64,000 nt of DNA from CAWHOW01 sp963831005 (GCA_963831005.1 CAWHOW010000026.1:248001-312000), one strand, 5' to 3'; counted from the stretch's first letter, positions 1-9,594 are shown. The notes: a model not told the origin generated them from the letters alone. Translations and numbers: made by a program.

Positions 1-345
1 TTAGTATAACAAATACTTCTTTGAATCGTTTACCCAGCCTGCATCCGATTCATACTCCACAAAATAAATTTTCAGGTCGGCACTCGATTCGTACTGCTCC
101 ATAAATATCTTCTTTTTAGCACTCGATTCATACTCTTCGAAAAACCACTTGCCATCATTCTGGCCGGCATTCGATTCATACTGTTCCTTGTACACCTTCA
201 GGTCAGCATCTGATGCGTACTGAACCACGAATACCTTTACATCAGCGCTTGATTCATACTGCTCAATATAAACTTTCTGAGCCTTGACAGTTGAATGGTA
301 AAAAAACAAAGGCATTAATGCCATAATAAATAATAACTTTTTCAT
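1..345 (-). CDS. Small secreted protein of six 13-residue repeats (DUF6150-like)
   Basis: This 114-residue protein starts with a typical signal peptide (basic start, hydrophobic core, ending near Ala-Gln at residue 23). The rest is made almost entirely of six units of about 13 residues, each resembling VYxEQYESSADVK, with aromatic and acidic positions kept. The third unit carries a short insertion (Gln-Asn-Asp). I believe this matches the small Bacteroidetes family DUF6150, but that is from memory. No catalytic motif is visible. The alternation of hydrophobic and aromatic residues suggests short beta strands in a secreted or periplasmic repeat protein. It is transcribed divergently from the histidine kinase at 565. 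The stop codon is at the very edge of the window, so the gene appears complete. Confidence 0.75.
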   Translation of the reverse strand: MKKLLFIMALMPLFFYHSTVKAQKVYIEQYESSADVKVFVVQYASDADLKVYKEQYESNAGQNDGKWFFEEYESSAKKKIFMEQYESSADLKIYFVEYESDAGWVNDSKKYLLY

Positions 346-457
346 AGGATTATTTTTTATAAAAATATTACTTTTTTTAATATGAACAAAATAAATTGTT
401 TTTTAAATTGATTACAATATCTGCATGCAAAATAACTTTAAAAAGGAAAGCAAATCA

Positions 458-475
458 ATACCGTAAATCAGGTAT
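458..475. promoter_or_regulatory. Inverted-repeat operator candidate, copy 1 (7-2-7 layout)
   Basis: The site reads ATACCGTAAATCAGGTAT. It is an inverted repeat with arms TACC/GGTA, laid out as two 7-bp half-sites separated by 2 bp, the spacing known for NarL/FixJ-type regulators. It abuts the -33 element of the kinase promoter. A copy with one base difference lies at 3597-3614. Confidence 0.5.
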
Positions 476-505
476 TTTGGCTATGATATAAATGCACTAT
501 CTTTG
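476..505 (+). promoter_or_regulatory. Bacteroidetes-type promoter of the kinase/regulator operon
   Basis: The -7 element TATCTTTG lies at 498-505 and fits TAnnTTTG. A TTTG lies at 476-479, 18 bp upstream. The start codon of the kinase is about 60 bp downstream. The operator candidate at 458-475 ends directly against the -33 element, a position suitable for activation or repression. Confidence 0.6.
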
Positions 506-564
506 TAATTAAACCAATTCAGCGATAAAGCATTATTTTTACAATCGTCTTTTATCAGGAAGAT

Positions 565-2823
565 TTGAAAACATTGATAATTAAATATTACTATGGAATT
601 ACAGTAAATAAAATAGTCATTACTGTTTTATTATCTGTTCTGTTTGTATTCAAGAGTTCTTTGTCGCTAAGCATATCTGTAAATATTGAAAACGATACAG
701 GCAGGATAAATTATTTTATATCAAGGGTTGCAAAATCTGTAAGCATTCCGGTAGTATATTCAGGAATAGATTTATTGAATTTCCGGTCTGGAAAAATTGT
801 TTATAACGATATCTGGACATCACTGACCCTTGCACAGAATGCGGAAAAATTATCAGCCAGGTTTGGTTATAAAAAGGGACTTGCTGATGCTTTTATAAAC
901 AAAGCAATAGTTGCTTCAGTTGAAGGAGAGTACACGGAATCCATTCATTACACCCAGAATGCTTTTTCTATTTATCATAAAATGAATGATACGACAGGGA
1001 TGATCAAATCACTATACTGGTTATCCCTTTCTTATTGTTATGGCAATGTTCAGGCAGCACAGAATACCTTAAACAAAGTTTACAAATTTAAAACACTCAG
1101 GAACTATTATGATTTATATGCTGACATTATCAGTATCCAGTCATTTATTTATTATCTGGAAGATGAATATGATAAGGCGTTAAAAAATCTTGATGTTAGT
1201 CTTGGCATAGCATCAGCTGTCGGCGATCAGTCAAGGCTTGCTCAGTACTATCACCGGTTTAGCATGATTTACAGCAAGAAAGGGGAATACGATCTGTCAA
1301 TGAATTATTCAATAAAAGCATTGAAAATATTTATTGACCATTCGGAGTACATTAATATTACAAAGGTATTAAATAAGATAGGCAGTTTGCTTATTGCACA
1401 GGATGATTATTATAATGCCGCCAGGGTTTTTTCAGTTGAATCAATATTGTTAAGAAAGTTTAATATCAAGCGAAGCTGGGCTTCTTATTACATCTACCTG
1501 TATCAGATAAATAAATTTCAAAAGAACTTTAATGAGGCAATTAAAGATTTAAAACAGGCATACCATATTCAAAAAAGCCTGAATGACACACTTAATTTTT
1601 CTCTGGCTCTTGGCAATATCGCTTCATTGTACACTAAGCATGGCGAGCTGGACACCGCCCTAACCACCTACAAAACGATATTAAATATACAGAACAAAAT
1701 AGGGTATAATTTTGGCAAAGCCTCGACTCTTTCTGATATTGGTTTAATTTACAATCAACAAAAGAAATATCAGCAAGCGATAGCTTATCTGGAACTTTCA
1801 GATTCATGCTTAAAAAATGATAATGACAACGATATAATGCTGGAGAATTATGAAGCGTTATCAAGGGCTTATATACAATTGAAAGATTATCCAAAAGCAT
1901 GTTACTACCTGAAACAATATAACACGCAGTTGGATACGTTTTCAGTTGAAACAGCAAGAAAACAGATCAATGGTCTGATGCTAAAATATCAGTCGCAGGA
2001 GAAGGATTATAAAATTAAAAACCTTTCTGATGCCAAGCAAATTAGCGATTTGGTTACAAAGAGGGAAGAACTGGTAACAACAGTTCTGATAATAATCCTT
2101 GTAATGCTGTCGGCGTTGTTTTTCCTCATTTATCTGACTTACAAACAGCGGCAAAAAAATAAATATCAAAATCTTGTAAACGAAACCCAACGTAACATTG
2201 CCAATGCAATACTTGATGCGCAGGATAAGGAACGAAATGTTATAGGTCGCGATCTTCACGACAGCATAGGTTCGATGGTAGCTACGGCTAAACTTAATCT
2301 AAGCGGTTCAATGAATGAAAACACTGAAAAGATAAAACAGAACATTTCTTCCACTATCAAAGATCTTGACCAGGTAATAAAAGAACTGAGGGAAGTAGCA
2401 CGAAACCTAATGACGGATGTTATAGCCGAGTCGGGCATTCAGCATGCCATACAGCAGCATGTTGATAAGGTAAACCAGGCTCAGTCCGGTATTAAATTCA
2501 GATTCATTTCCTTTGGTGACTTTTCGAAAATGAACAGGAATTCACAGATTACTCTTTATAAAATCTTTCTGGAACTTACCAATAACTGTATCAAGTATTC
2601 GAAAGCCACTGAATCTACTATTGAAATTACAGAACTTGAGGATCATATTATTTTTACAATGGAAGATAATGGAACAGGTTTTGAATTGGAGAAAAACTTT
2701 ACAAAAGGATCCGGATTAAAAAATATTAATTACAGGGTGACGTTGCTTGGAGGGAAATGCCAGTTTGATTCATCAATAGGCAATGGTACTAACATCTCAA
2801 TCGAAATACCTAAAGCGCAATAA
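565..2823 (+). CDS. TPR-containing sensor histidine kinase (HisKA_3 type)
   Basis: This is a membrane histidine kinase of 752 residues. Residues 15-37 form an N-terminal hydrophobic segment, residues 90-460 form a helical array of tetratricopeptide repeats, and residues 504-524 form one transmembrane helix. A HisKA_3 dimerisation/phosphoacceptor region follows (DLHDS, with His565 the likely phosphorylated residue), then a HATPase domain with an N-box (Asn673), DNGTG (701-705) and GSGLKN (716-721). The TPR block probably senses a protein or peptide outside the inner membrane, as in many Bacteroidetes kinases. The next gene, 12 bp downstream, is its cognate LuxR-type regulator. The start is TTG at 565; no ATG lies before the hydrophobic segment, so this start is the best available but uncertain. 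Confidence 0.9.
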   Translation: MKTLIIKYYYGITVNKIVITVLLSVLFVFKSSLSLSISVNIENDTGRINYFISRVAKSVSIPVVYSGIDLLNFRSGKIVYNDIWTSLTLAQNAEKLSARFGYKKGLADAFINKAIVASVEGEYTESIHYTQNAFSIYHKMNDTTGMIKSLYWLSLSYCYGNVQAAQNTLNKVYKFKTLRNYYDLYADIISIQSFIYYLEDEYDKALKNLDVSLGIASAVGDQSRLAQYYHRFSMIYSKKGEYDLSMNYSIKALKIFIDHSEYINITKVLNKIGSLLIAQDDYYNAARVFSVESILLRKFNIKRSWASYYIYLYQINKFQKNFNEAIKDLKQAYHIQKSLNDTLNFSLALGNIASLYTKHGELDTALTTYKTILNIQNKIGYNFGKASTLSDIGLIYNQQKKYQQAIAYLELSDSCLKNDNDNDIMLENYEALSRAYIQLKDYPKACYYLKQYNTQLDTFSVETARKQINGLMLKYQSQEKDYKIKNLSDAKQISDLVTKREELVTTVLIIILVMLSALFFLIYLTYKQRQKNKYQNLVNETQRNIANAILDAQDKERNVIGRDLHDSIGSMVATAKLNLSGSMNENTEKIKQNISSTIKDLDQVIKELREVARNLMTDVIAESGIQHAIQQHVDKVNQAQSGIKFRFISFGDFSKMNRNSQITLYKIFLELTNNCIKYSKATESTIEITELEDHIIFTMEDNGTGFELEKNFTKGSGLKNINYRVTLLGGKCQFDSSIGNGTNISIEIPKAQ

Positions 2824-2835
2824 AATATTCACATC

Positions 2836-3504
2836 ATGGAACAACCAATTAAAGTGATAATAGCCGATGACCATCAGCTTTTCATAGATGGTTTGAAATC
2901 ATTGCTGAAAGATGAAAAAAGTTTAAATATTGTAGCCACAGCAAATAATGGTCTGGAAGTTCTTGAATTTCTTAAAGAGGATGATGCGGATCTGATATTA
3001 ATGGATATCGCCATGTCAAAGATGAATGGAATGGAAACAACCAAGTCTGTTTCAAAAAAATATCCTGAAATAAAAATCATCGCATTAAGCATGTTTGGCG
3101 AACTCTTTTATATTAAAAAGATGTTTGAATCCGGCGCCAAAGGTTATATCCTTAAAAATACAGAGCGTGACGAATTGCTACAAGCAATTAAAACTGTGGC
3201 AGAAGGGAATATGTATATTTCAAAGGACATTGGTATTAATCCCGAAGAACTATCAGAATCTCTTAAAAAAGAAACGCGTAAATCAGCATCGAATACAGAC
3301 GAGAAAAATTCCTTATCTGCCCGTGAAATAGAAATCATTAAATTAATCGTAGCTGGTTTAACCATTAAAGAAATAGCAGCCAAGCTTTATTTAAGCTATT
3401 TTACCGTTGACACTCATAAAAAGAAGATCTTCAAGAAACTTAATGTTAACAGTATTTCTGCATTGATAAGGTATTCCATAGAAAATCAGATTTTATCTAT
3501 TTGA
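2836..3504 (+). CDS. NarL/FixJ-family response regulator (LuxR-type HTH)
   Basis: The 222-residue protein has an N-terminal receiver domain with the acidic pair Asp11/Asp12, phosphoacceptor Asp57 in LMDIAM, and a conserved Lys in the YILKN motif. The C-terminal LuxR-type helix-turn-helix spans about 155-220 and carries the LSAREIEIIKLI and TVDTHKKKIFKKL motifs. It is a DNA-binding transcription factor controlled by phosphorylation from the kinase encoded just upstream. The two genes are separated by 12 bp and are surely one operon. Regulators of this type usually bind inverted repeats; the paired 18-bp sites at 458 and 3597 are natural candidates for its target, which would mean autoregulation plus control of the giant gene at 3733. 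That link is inference. Confidence 0.93.
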   Translation: MEQPIKVIIADDHQLFIDGLKSLLKDEKSLNIVATANNGLEVLEFLKEDDADLILMDIAMSKMNGMETTKSVSKKYPEIKIIALSMFGELFYIKKMFESGAKGYILKNTERDELLQAIKTVAEGNMYISKDIGINPEELSESLKKETRKSASNTDEKNSLSAREIEIIKLIVAGLTIKEIAAKLYLSYFTVDTHKKKIFKKLNVNSISALIRYSIENQILSI

Positions 3505-3596
3505 TCCATTCTAAATCTCTTCTTCTTCATTATTATTTATTTCCATCTGACTAGCGATTAAAAATTGCCGGAATTTCTTTGCGAATTTGTAAAAAC

Positions 3597-3614
3597 ATAC
3601 CGGAAATCAGGTAT
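3597..3614. promoter_or_regulatory. Inverted-repeat operator candidate, copy 2
   Basis: The site reads ATACCGGAAATCAGGTAT and differs from the copy at 458-475 at one central position only (G for T). It lies 118 bp upstream of the ATG of the giant T9SS gene and downstream of the response regulator stop codon. No perfect TAnnTTTG element follows it, so the promoter it would control may depend on activation. Confidence 0.5.
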
Positions 3615-3732
3615 GCAAAATCCACTTTTACCGCAATATACCTTAAATAAGCGATTGATTGACGTTTTCTTTTGAAGTTATTTTGCTTTCAGAAATTTCA
3701 ACCAATTAAAAACAATTTTAAAAATAAAAAAT

Positions 3733-6700
3733 ATGAAAACAAAAATGATCGTAACAGCAATAATTATTTTGTTGCTGACAATCCAGAAACAAGGTATAAC
3801 TCAGACATGCGAAATGTACAGTTCAATACCAGCATCTGATATTCATGAAATTGCCATAGACAGTTATGGCAATAAATGGATGGCAGCCGATGATGATGCT
3901 TCGGGGTTAATCAAATATGACGGTACAACCTATACTCATTATTATCCTCCTACAGATCTGGATTTAACTTGTATTGCCGTTGATGCAAACAATAATATCT
4001 GGGTTGGTTCCACCGAAACAGGTATTTCAAAATTCAATGGAACAACTTGGACAAATTACAATCCCTCAAATACTGGAAATGGTATTCCATCTACGTGGAT
4101 AGTCGATGTTGCTGTAAGTCCAGTGAATGGAGATATCTGGGTAGCTACGGCAACAGAGGGGCTTTCGAGATTTAATGGAACAACATGGACAAAACATAAT
4201 ACTACTACATCTGGAGGTGCAATCCCAAGTAATAATATAAGTAGTGTTGCTATTGATAATAATGGTAATGTATGGGCCGGCACACAAGACGGGCTGGCAG
4301 AATATAACGGATCAACATGGAGCTATAACTCTGTAATAGGTTACCAAGGGGTGAATAAAATAAAAGTTGACAGAAAAAAAAATAATATTTGGGTTGGTAC
4401 TGGTATAACTGAAACTACAAATAGCAGCTATTTGACCGGTTCCCTTTGGAAATATAATGGAACAAGCTGGACAAGTTACCAGACCGGTATGAATTATAAA
4501 GTTGTTACGGCAATAGCTATTGATTATTGGAGCAACGTCTACGTATGTGAATCATACCAGAATACATCCTACCCTATGTGGTTCAATGCTTTTCAGAAAC
4601 TTGACACCAGTAGTAACTGGTCTTTGTTGTCAATTGGCTGCGTTGGGGTTTGTTATGTTGATAATATGATTATGGATAACTGTAATAATCTCTGGCTATC
4701 CGTTCCATATAATGGCACGACAGGTGGATATGGCTTTTATGGAAGCAATCCAATGACAAATTTTTATGCCAATTTCTCATCCAGTTCCACGCAAATCTGC
4801 CAGGGTAGTTCAGTAAATTTTACAGATCAGAGTACAGGCAATCCAACCAGTTGGCAATGGAGCTTTGGTGATGGTAATACCGCTACAACAGAAAATACCA
4901 ATCATGTTTATAATAACGCAGGAAACAATGTTACTGTACTGTCAATCTCAACCTCCGGAGGATGTCATTCTTCAAAAACAGATACTATAAAAGTAATGCC
5001 TAACCTCACACCAACTATTGGCATTAATTCCGATGCGACTGACAATAAAACCTGCTCCGGGACACTTGTTCATTTTACTACAAGCATAACTAATGGAGGA
5101 ACTAGCCCTGTATACCAGTGGATGATAAATTCTACTTTTGCAGGAACAAATTCTTCTTCCTTTTCCACATCCTCGCTGCACAACGGAGATACAGTCAAAT
5201 GCATTATGACATCTAATATACCTTGCTATACTACAAATACAGCTTCGGCTTTTACTGTTTTTACAGTTAATTCTCTTCCTATCGCAGAAGCAGGAGAGAA
5301 TCAAACTGTTTGTACGGGTTCATCTGTTGTGCTTAATGCCACAGGTGGAACATCTTATCAATGGAATAATAGTGTAACACAAGATGTTGCTTTTATTCCG
5401 GCAAGCACTAAAACTTATATTGTTACAGTAACTAATGCCAATGGCTGTTCAGCAACAAGCAGCCTAATAGTTACTGTTAACCCCTTGCCAAATGCTAATG
5501 CTGGAAGCAGCCAAACAGTTTGTGCTGGTTCTTATGTAACTCTTCATGCAACAGGAGGAACATCATATCAATGGAACAATGGAGTGATTCAGGATTCGGC
5601 ATTTGTTCCCTCTGCTACACAAACGTATACTGTCACTGTTACAAATGCCAATGAATGTTCTGCGACAAGCAGTCTTACAGTTACGGTTTTTCCTCTTCCA
5701 ATTGCTGAAGCAGGAGGCAATCAGGCCGTTTGCGCTGGTTCGCTAGTTACTCTTATCGCCACAGGTGGATCAACATATCAATGGAGCGGTGGCATTCATC
5801 AAGGTGTCGCATTTGTTCCTGTTTCTACACAAACCTATACTGTCACTGTCACGAATACACATAATTGTTCAGCAACAGATAATGTTACCATTACAGTTAA
5901 GCCTGTTTCATCCAAGAGCCAGACTATAATACTTTGCGCAGGATATTCAATAACTGTCGGTACACATACTTATAATTCAACTGGGACATATACTGATGTG
6001 ATGACTGCAGCTAACGGCTGTGACAGTACTGTAACAACCCACCTGACAATTAATCCTGCAATTGCAAAAAATCAAACCATAACACTTTGCGCCGGACATT
6101 CAATAACTGTCGGTACGCATACCTATAATTCAACTGGAACATATACTGATGTATTTACGGCAGCTAATGGTTGCGATAGCACTGTAACAACCCACCTGAC
6201 AGTCAACCCTGCTATTGCCAAGAATCAAACCATAATACTTTGTGCCGGACATTCAATAACTGTCGGTACACATACTTATAATTCAACAGGGGCTTATACA
6301 GATATATTGACGGCAGCTAATGGCTGTGACAGCACCGTAACGACTTACCTGACTGTTAATCCAGTTTCCGCTATGAGCCAGACTATAACACTATGTGCCG
6401 GGCATTCAATAACCGTAGGAATACATAACTATAATTCAACTGGGATATACACTGATGTGTTGACTGCGGCTGATGGTTGTGACAGCACAGTAACGACCTA
6501 CCTGACTGTTAATCCAGTTTCCGTTATGAGCCAGGCTTTAACACTATGTGCCGGACAGTCAATAAATGTAGGAATACATACATATAATTCAACAGGAACG
6601 TATACTGATGTGTTTAATGCAGCTAACGGCTGTGACAGCACAGTAACAACCTATCTGACTGTTAATCCTGCTATTATTAAGGATCAGGCTATAACTCTTT

Positions 6701-8082
6701 GTGCCGGACAGTCAATAAATATAGGAATACATACATATAATTCAACAGGAACATATACTGATGTGTTGACTACAGCTAATGGCTGTGACAGCACGGTAAT
6801 AACCTATCTGACTGTTAAGACTGCAATTACATCTAGCCAATCCATAGAACTTTGTTATGGACAAACGTTAACTGTTGGAATGCACACATATAATTCAACA
6901 GGAACGTATACTGATGTTTTGACAGCAGGTAACGGATGCGACAGCACTGTAACAACTTATCTTGTTGTTAACCCTTTACCAACTGCTGATGCCGGAAAAG
7001 ATCAAACTGTTTGCGCCGAATCCTCTGTAACACTCACTGCTACAGGAGGAATATCATACCAGTGGAGTAATGGAGTAACACAAGATGTTGCTTTTATTCC
7101 AGCTTCAACCCAAACGTATACTGTTACGGTAACTAATTCCTATGGCTGTTCTGCAACAGACAGTGTCACAGTAATTGTTAATCCTTTGCCAACTGCCAAT
7201 GTAGGGGACGATCTGTCTGTTTGTGTAGGCTCCCCGGTAGTATTTACATCTACAGGAGATGATTATTATCAGTGGTGTTGTGGTGTATATCAAAATGTGC
7301 CGTTTTATCCAACTACTACTCAAACGTATACTTGTACCATTACAAATTCAAGCGGTTGTTCAACAACAAGCAGTGTTACAGTTACAGTTAATCCTTTGCC
7401 AACAGCAAATGCAGGAAGCAACCAATCTGTCTGCGCCGGTTCATCCGTTGTGCTCAATGCTACAGGAGGTACATCTTATCAGTGGAGCAACGGAGTAACA
7501 CAGGGGATAGCTTTTGTTCCGAATTCAACTCAAACTTATACTGTCACTGTAATGAATGATAACGGTTGTTCTGCAAGCGACAGCACCACAGTTACAGTAA
7601 AACCGATACCACAAACTCCAGTCATATCAATAGATGGTGACTCCCTGATTTCTAATGCATCTTATGGAAATCAATGGTATAATTCGAATGGGGAAATAAC
7701 TGGAGCAACAAATCCATACTATATTTTCACTACAAGCGCCAATTATTATGTCATATCAACTATTAACGGATGCTCTTCTAATACTTCCAATAATATAGGT
7801 ATTACTATCACTGGCATTTTAAATACACTGGGAAATGGAGAATCGTTGGATGTTGTAGTTTATCCTAATCCTGCAACAGATTTTATCAATATTGAGATTG
7901 AAGATATCAATCAGAAATATCAGGTAGAACTATATGATGGATTCGGAAAATCAATATATGCAGAGAATATAATAAGGGAATCTACTGGCATAAACATTTC
8001 ACAGTTACCGGCAGGTGTTTATTATTTAAAAATCTTTAATGATCAAGGTAGTGTTCTAAAGAAAATTGTAAAAAACAGCTAA
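3733..8082 (+). CDS. Giant modular secreted protein with propeller, PKD, Ig-like repeats and T9SS sorting domain
   Basis: The protein has 1449 residues. After a signal peptide (1-24), residues 30-335 contain two-component-regulator-type propeller repeats (D.NGNVWAGT..GL style). A PKD-like domain follows at about 345-420 (WSFGDG motif). Then come three Ig-like units of about 70 residues, seven near-identical 51-residue units and three more Ig-like units of the first type. The C-terminus is a type A T9SS sorting domain (YPNPATD near residue 1375, ending in KKIVKN). It is therefore expected to pass the outer membrane by T9SS and be surface-attached or released. The repeat block resembles adhesins, but no ligand-binding residue can be named. 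It follows a sensor operon and shares an operator-like site with it. It ends at a strong terminator. Confidence 0.88.
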   Translation: MKTKMIVTAIIILLLTIQKQGITQTCEMYSSIPASDIHEIAIDSYGNKWMAADDDASGLIKYDGTTYTHYYPPTDLDLTCIAVDANNNIWVGSTETGISKFNGTTWTNYNPSNTGNGIPSTWIVDVAVSPVNGDIWVATATEGLSRFNGTTWTKHNTTTSGGAIPSNNISSVAIDNNGNVWAGTQDGLAEYNGSTWSYNSVIGYQGVNKIKVDRKKNNIWVGTGITETTNSSYLTGSLWKYNGTSWTSYQTGMNYKVVTAIAIDYWSNVYVCESYQNTSYPMWFNAFQKLDTSSNWSLLSIGCVGVCYVDNMIMDNCNNLWLSVPYNGTTGGYGFYGSNPMTNFYANFSSSSTQICQGSSVNFTDQSTGNPTSWQWSFGDGNTATTENTNHVYNNAGNNVTVLSISTSGGCHSSKTDTIKVMPNLTPTIGINSDATDNKTCSGTLVHFTTSITNGGTSPVYQWMINSTFAGTNSSSFSTSSLHNGDTVKCIMTSNIPCYTTNTASAFTVFTVNSLPIAEAGENQTVCTGSSVVLNATGGTSYQWNNSVTQDVAFIPASTKTYIVTVTNANGCSATSSLIVTVNPLPNANAGSSQTVCAGSYVTLHATGGTSYQWNNGVIQDSAFVPSATQTYTVTVTNANECSATSSLTVTVFPLPIAEAGGNQAVCAGSLVTLIATGGSTYQWSGGIHQGVAFVPVSTQTYTVTVTNTHNCSATDNVTITVKPVSSKSQTIILCAGYSITVGTHTYNSTGTYTDVMTAANGCDSTVTTHLTINPAIAKNQTITLCAGHSITVGTHTYNSTGTYTDVFTAANGCDSTVTTHLTVNPAIAKNQTIILCAGHSITVGTHTYNSTGAYTDILTAANGCDSTVTTYLTVNPVSAMSQTITLCAGHSITVGIHNYNSTGIYTDVLTAADGCDSTVTTYLTVNPVSVMSQALTLCAGQSINVGIHTYNSTGTYTDVFNAANGCDSTVTTYLTVNPAIIKDQAITLCAGQSINIGIHTYNSTGTYTDVLTTANGCDSTVITYLTVKTAITSSQSIELCYGQTLTVGMHTYNSTGTYTDVLTAGNGCDSTVTTYLVVNPLPTADAGKDQTVCAESSVTLTATGGISYQWSNGVTQDVAFIPASTQTYTVTVTNSYGCSATDSVTVIVNPLPTANVGDDLSVCVGSPVVFTSTGDDYYQWCCGVYQNVPFYPTTTQTYTCTITNSSGCSTTSSVTVTVNPLPTANAGSNQSVCAGSSVVLNATGGTSYQWSNGVTQGIAFVPNSTQTYTVTVMNDNGCSASDSTTVTVKPIPQTPVISIDGDSLISNASYGNQWYNSNGEITGATNPYYIFTTSANYYVISTINGCSSNTSNNIGITITGILNTLGNGESLDVVVYPNPATDFINIEIEDINQKYQVELYDGFGKSIYAENIIRESTGINISQLPAGVYYLKIFNDQGSVLKKIVKNS
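5275..7605 (+). repeat. Symmetrical 3 + 7 + 3 in-gene tandem repeat block
   Basis: Three copies of a unit of about 210 bp (70 residues, hallmark PLPxAxAG and GGTSYQW) lie at 5275-5904. Seven copies of an exact 153-bp unit (51 residues, hallmarks LCAGxSI, TYNSTG and NGCDSTV) fill 5905-6975. Three further copies of the first type fill 6976-7605. Each unit contains a pair of Cys residues that could form disulfides outside the cell. DNA identity between neighbouring 153-bp units is high, so copy number can change by recombination without losing the reading frame. Confidence 0.9.
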
Positions 8083-8090
8083 AAACACAA

Positions 8091-8122
8091 AGGGTTCAGA
8101 ATATTTCTGAACCCTTTTCATT
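8091..8122 (+). terminator. Rho-independent terminator, probably bidirectional
   Basis: A 10-bp perfect stem (AGGGTTCAGA paired with TCTGAACCCT) with a 5-base loop is flanked by A-rich DNA on the left and TTTT on the right. It lies between convergent genes (giant T9SS gene on + and peptidase T on -). Confidence 0.85.
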
Positions 8123-8210
8123 TTAGTTCTTTTTTCTATTGACGTTTCATTACTTTGCGATTTGTCTTAAGAATCTGTTATTAAAATTAATTAAGCAAAG
8201 ACTCAGAACT

Positions 8211-9437
8211 CTATTTCGAATACAGTTCCACTATCTTCAGAATAACCTCTACAGCTTTTACCATGCTTTCAACTGGCACATATTCCATCTTTCCATGGAA
8301 GTTATGTCCGCCTGCAAATATATTAGGGCAGGGGAGATCCATATAAGAGAGTCTTGCGCCATCAGTGCCGCCGCGTATGGGAACAACTTTAGGTATTACG
8401 CCAACTTCCTCCATAGCTTTCTTGGCAGTTTCAACTACATGAAAAACTTTTTCCACCTGCTCGCGCATGTTAAAATACTGGTCTTTTAATTCAAGTACAA
8501 CAGTATTTTCACGGTATTTCTTGTTCAGATAATCAACAGTTTGTTGTATGAACACTTTCTTTGCTTCAAATTTAGCCCTGTCGTGGTCGCGGATAATGTA
8601 TTGTATGCTGGCATTTTCAACACTGCCTTCCATTTTAATTAAGTGATAGAAGCCTTCGTAATCCTGCGTGAATTCTGGTCTTTCATTAACCGGCAGCATA
8701 GTATTGAACTCCATGGCGATGAGCATGGCGTTTATCATTTTATCTTTGGCATAACCCGGGTGGATGTTCCTTCCATTGAATATTACTTTTGCATGCGCTG
8801 CATTAAAGTTTTCATATTCAAGTTCTCCAACGCCGCCGCCATCAAGGGTGTAAGCAAACTCAGCATTGAATTTCTTTACATCAAATTTGTCAACACCACG
8901 ACCTATTTCTTCATCAGGTGTAAAGCCAATTTTAATGGTGCCGTGTTTAATTTCAGGATGGTCAATTAAATATTTTGCGGCAGTCATAATTTCGGCAACG
9001 CCTGCTTTGTCGTCAGCGCCAAGCAAGGTATTGCCATCTGTAGCAATAATAGTTTGTCCTTTGTATTCGAGCAGTTCGGGAAACTCTTTAATATTAAGAA
9101 TGATATTTTTTGCTTTATTCAGCACAATATCCTTACCATTGTAATTCTCGAATATCTGCGGGTTCACATTAGCACCCGACATATCCGGACTGGTATCCAT
9201 GTGGGCAATGAACCCGATAGTAGGGATCTTTTTAGTAGTATTGGCGGGCAAAGTAGCCATGAGGTAACAATGTTCATCAAGGCTCACATCTTTCAAACCC
9301 ATTGCGATCATTTCTTCCTGCAGTACTTTTGCAAGGTCGAACTCCCTTTTAGCGCTGGGGTAGGTCTGAGATTCTTCATCAGACGTTGTTTCGATTTTTA
9401 TGTATTTCAAAAACCTGTTTAAAATTTCTTTTTTCAT
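8211..9437 (-). CDS. pepT: Peptidase T (tripeptide aminopeptidase, M20 family)
   Basis: This 408-residue cytoplasmic zinc aminopeptidase removes the N-terminal residue of tripeptides. All M20 metal-site motifs are present: AHMDTSPD (His79, Asp81), LLGADDKAG (Asp142), TPDEEIGRG (catalytic Glu176 and Glu177), a TLDGG Asp199, and a late GGHNFHG histidine. The PIRGGTDGARLS motif and the dimerisation-domain HPGYAK motif are typical of PepT. Length matches the family. The protein lacks a signal peptide. It is followed on the same strand by nothing close and is convergent with the giant secreted gene. Next upstream on the minus strand is an OPT-type oligopeptide transporter, so peptide uptake and tripeptide cleavage sit side by side. 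Confidence 0.95.
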   Translation of the reverse strand: MKKEILNRFLKYIKIETTSDEESQTYPSAKREFDLAKVLQEEMIAMGLKDVSLDEHCYLMATLPANTTKKIPTIGFIAHMDTSPDMSGANVNPQIFENYNGKDIVLNKAKNIILNIKEFPELLEYKGQTIIATDGNTLLGADDKAGVAEIMTAAKYLIDHPEIKHGTIKIGFTPDEEIGRGVDKFDVKKFNAEFAYTLDGGGVGELEYENFNAAHAKVIFNGRNIHPGYAKDKMINAMLIAMEFNTMLPVNERPEFTQDYEGFYHLIKMEGSVENASIQYIIRDHDRAKFEAKKVFIQQTVDYLNKKYRENTVVLELKDQYFNMREQVEKVFHVVETAKKAMEEVGVIPKVVPIRGGTDGARLSYMDLPCPNIFAGGHNFHGKMEYVPVESMVKAVEVILKIVELYSK

Positions 9438-9510
9438 AGTTTTTTGTTTTTAAAGTTTAACCACAGAGATAACAGAGTATGTTTATTTGCCTTCAAACAC
9501 TAAAGTTGCG

Positions 9511-9594
9511 GTCACACTGAGGAGAGGCAATGCCTCGTCTCGAAGTGGGACTAACGTATGTCATACTTCGAGACGCTTCGCTCCTCAGCATGAC
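9511..9594. repeat. Imperfect inverted-repeat element (REP-like)
   Basis: An 11-bp arm CGTCTCGAAGT (9536-9546) pairs with ACTTCGAGACG (9565-9575). Outside it, TGAGGAG (9518-9524) pairs with CTCCTCA (9581-9587), and the outermost GTCA/TGAC also pair. The element lies between peptidase T and the OPT transporter. Its GTCAC.CTGAG head and TCGAAG core recur in the element at 39814-39947. Confidence 0.6.
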
